A DNA stretch of 7,705 bases from Caldithrix sp. RBG_13_44_9 (GTDB lineage: Bacteria; Calditrichota; Calditrichia; RBG-13-44-9), in NCBI GenBank assembly GCA_001771055.1, contig MESS01000131.1:1831-9535 (forward strand), written 5' to 3'. Made by a program: the position numbers and the translations under genes. This document shows, piece by piece, positions 6,915 to 7,705 of this stretch (position 1 is its first letter; each line of letters starts with the position of its first letter). Under the pieces are notes generated by a model that ran no database searches, was not told where the DNA came from, and was given only the letters and a program-made list of their open reading frames with translations.

Positions 6915-7705
6915 TTAGTTTGACTGTGATGTCTTGAATCCTAAAATATCCAATCCTTTCTTGATTACCGGGTCTTGCATACAATAATTCCAAATTAGCT
7001 CACTGTGGTAATTCTCCAGCATAATGACAATAGGTCCCTGATCAATACCCAGATATTCGGTATCGAACCAGTTGGCAGTTAAATTAAAAGCATCCACAAA
7101 CCCATATTGATTCCACAAGCCTTTTACAGCAAAACGACGGAACATACTTTTTAATGTTGGGATAACTATCTCAGGTGCGAAAGGGAGTGAGGCAGCAACT
7201 GCATAAGGGGTGATAGTTCCATCATCAAAAAAAACATGGTTAGGTCCGGAAGTTCCCCGACCGGCATATCCATAAAATCTGAATTTATCAGTGTTATATT
7301 TTTCTCCAGGTCCATCACAGGCAGAAATACCCCAGGTGGTGGAATCGTAACCCACCCAGTTTAAGGGATTTTGAATAGCATATTCCCATTGAGTATAAAC
7401 GGCACGACGGGAGTTTTCAAAATAATCTATTTCCTTCCTCAGCATATAATCATCCCGCAAATTTTTGAAATCTACAAAGAGATGGGAAAACTGATGTCCA
7501 AATAATGGAGGAAAGACAGCGTGGGCGAGGCCCGGATAAGGTTCTTCCCAGCGGTAAGTGCTCAACCATTGCTGATATGCACGTCTTGCGCCTTCATATC
7601 CGGATCCCGCTGCCAGTATATACATATACAGGGCTTCATTGTAGCCATACCAGCCTAAAGAATTAAATCCCTCTTCAGGGGTCCATCCCATAGAAATAGT
7701 CGAGG
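6915..7705 (-). CDS. PF10091 (GH144-like) glycoside hydrolase, C-terminal part, 5' end beyond window
   Basis: The frame is open to the right edge, and the Met at 7691 is internal because the codons before it (STIS) continue the family pattern. About 262 residues remain, ending in TAA at 6915-6917. This is the C-terminal half of the glycoamylase-like (alpha/alpha)6 fold: SMGWTPEEGF, then GWYGYNEAL (Glu codon at 7635-7637), FGHQFSHLFVDFKNLRDDYM, YFENSRRAVYTQWEYAIQNP, WGISACDGPG, a TITPYAVAASLPFAPE segment, GLWNQYGFVDAFN and GIDQGPIVIMLENY. These blocks are typical of the family that includes GH144 beta-1,2-glucanases. No extra C-terminal module, sorting signal or anchor follows. It is the first gene of the visible cluster, so any operon promoter lies outside. 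A glucoamylase label from older annotation would probably mislead; the beta-1,2-glucan role is inferred. Confidence 0.88.
   Translation of the reverse strand, partial: STISMGWTPEEGFNSLGWYGYNEALYMYILAAGSGYEGARRAYQQWLSTYRWEEPYPGLAHAVFPPLFGHQFSHLFVDFKNLRDDYMLRKEIDYFENSRRAVYTQWEYAIQNPLNWVGYDSTTWGISACDGPGEKYNTDKFRFYGYAGRGTSGPNHVFFDDGTITPYAVAASLPFAPEIVIPTLKSMFRRFAVKGLWNQYGFVDAFNLTANWFDTEYLGIDQGPIVIMLENYHSELIWNYCMQDPVIKKGLDILGFKTSQSN

Noticed and set aside
7689..7691. ATG at 7691 as the true start of the right-hand gene
   Set aside because: The frame stays open to the window edge, the preceding codons continue the family motif, there is no signal peptide, and the remaining protein is only the C-terminal half of the fold.
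1..7705. Left and right PF10091 fragments as halves of one gene split by an insertion
   Set aside because: The left fragment is the N-terminal half but lies downstream of the right fragment in transcription order, each is open to its own window edge, and no insertion-sequence ends or target repeats are present.

Overview
The window is a tightly packed, one-directional cluster of four secreted carbohydrate-active enzymes, all on the minus strand. In transcription order (right to left): (1) the C-terminal part of a glycoamylase-fold (PF10091, GH144-like) protein that enters from the right edge (6915-7705); (2) a 1061-residue multidomain protein with a jelly-roll domain, an F5/8 type C (discoidin) domain, a beta-sandwich and a six-hairpin (alpha/alpha)6 glycosidase-like domain (3696-6881); (3) a complete GH3 beta-glucosidase of the BglX type (1316-3574); (4) the N-terminal part of a second PF10091 protein, with a jelly-roll and an Fn3-like domain before its catalytic domain, which leaves through the left edge (1-1288).

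Gaps between genes are 33, about 120 and 27 bp, so co-transcription is likely. A possible secondary promoter lies before the GH3 gene. There is no gene-free stretch over 300 bases, and I see no tRNA, rRNA, CRISPR array, insertion sequence or long repeat. No transporter, SusC/SusD pair, regulator or anchoring domain is visible inside the window.

The three visible N-termini look like Sec signal peptides and none has a convincing lipobox, so the proteins are probably periplasmic or secreted in a Gram-negative cell. AT-rich composition, sparse Shine-Dalgarno sequences and the style of the GH3 and PF10091 sequences suggest Bacteroidota or a relative in the FCB group (for example Ignavibacteriota or Calditrichota). 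This is inference and the phylum is not fixed by anything I can see.

How they may work together: PF10091 includes the GH144 beta-1,2-glucanases of Bacteroidota, and some GH3 beta-glucosidases prefer sophorose and beta-1,2-gluco-oligosaccharides. The most economical reading is a locus that breaks down a beta-glucan, possibly the beta-1,2-glucans or osmoregulated periplasmic glucans of other bacteria: PF10091 enzymes cut the chain and GH3 releases glucose. The 1061-residue protein is the unexplained member and the best candidate for an undescribed enzyme activity.
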